In this document: positions 59,684 through 59,789 of the stretch, one piece after another
Layout of the letters: every line of letters begins with the position of its first letter
How positions within the stretch are numbered: the first letter of the stretch is position 1
Source of the DNA: Chloroflexota bacterium
GTDB lineage: Bacteria > Chloroflexota > Anaerolineae > B4-G1
Reading direction: 5' to 3'
Length of the DNA: 59,789 nt
Assembly: GCA_024232355.1 (NCBI GenBank)
Contig: JAAEPW010000705.1
Coordinates: 1-59,789, forward strand
Position numbers and translations under genes: made by a program
The notes under the pieces: model-generated
Databases searched by the model: none
The model's input: the letters and a program-made list of their open reading frames with translations, nothing else
Told to the model about the DNA's origin: nothing

Positions 59684-59789
59684 CGTCCACGAGAACGCCG
59701 GGCGAGCAACACTGGGTGCGAATGACATTTCCAGATATTATCACCTGTTAGGGAGGCGGGATGTCAGTGGACTCGCCTAGCAAGGGGGG

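Noticed and set aside
1..59789. tRNA or rRNA genes
   Set aside because: I looked for T-loop words such as GGTTCGAATCC and for rRNA signatures on both strands and found none; a covariance-model scan was not possible.

Overview
The window reads as a stretch of chromosome from a moderately GC-rich, probably monoderm-type environmental bacterium. The gene content fits the Chloroflexota (Anaerolineae/Caldilineae-like) best: a very long BTAD-AAA-TPR regulator, a DUF951 mini-protein, an ATP-cone/uridine-kinase fusion, many lipoproteins, and gaps full of short palindromic repeats. This assignment is inference from gene families; no similarity search, rRNA or tRNA gene supports it. There is no CRISPR array, prophage or intact transposase.

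Layout. 1-2.7 kb: a DUF4386-like membrane protein and an ATP-cone/uridine-kinase-like protein on the minus strand. 2.7-10.6 kb: a complete YbhGFSR/CecR-like export operon (TetR repressor with a readable promoter-operator, two ABC-2 permeases, two ATPases, two lipoprotein HlyD adaptors). 10.7-16.7 kb: an SDR epimerase, a double-GNAT protein, lspA, a PPP-type phosphatase, two alpha/beta hydrolases and a DUF951 protein. 16.8-22.1 kb: a divergent GcvPA/GcvPB-like pair translationally coupled to an AcoX-type (COG3199) kinase, then a convergent nitrilase. 22.1-29 kb, minus strand: IMPase-VOC-ankyrin operon, GNAT-cytidine deaminase fusion, flavin reductase-like protein, prenyltransferase-fold protein and a PLP amino-acid decarboxylase. 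29.2-37.3 kb, minus strand: a peptide-use operon (family 5 binding lipoprotein, DppB, DppC, S9 peptidase, two small membrane proteins, M14 carboxypeptidase) ending at a clear terminator. 37.4-41.5 kb: a small conserved-looking protein divergent from a giant BTAD regulator, with a tandem 11-bp direct repeat between them. 41.7-48.8 kb: a two-domain methyltransferase, a DAO-type oxidoreductase and the AmmeMemoRadiSam trio (radical SAM, Memo, AMMECR1), the trio being split by an AT-richer three-gene insert. 48.8-52.2 kb, minus strand: small membrane/lipoproteins and a secreted protein of four PA14-like repeats. 52.5-54.5 kb: miaB and a lipoprotein. 54.5-59.8 kb: a scrapyard of gene relics, a sugar isomerase/dehydrogenase pair, a GNAT, a proline-iminopeptidase-like hydrolase and a TylF methyltransferase scrap.

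The most distinctive feature of the non-coding DNA is its repeats. At least six families of short inverted-repeat elements can be read by eye. One (termini CTACCGGACACTT) occurs twice with 9-bp flanking duplications; one copy sits inside an operon and has rewritten the last residues of a VOC protein. The best candidates for undescribed biology are the GcvP-like/COG3199 module, the BTAD regulator with its divergent mini-gene and direct-repeat operator, and the MITE-like families.
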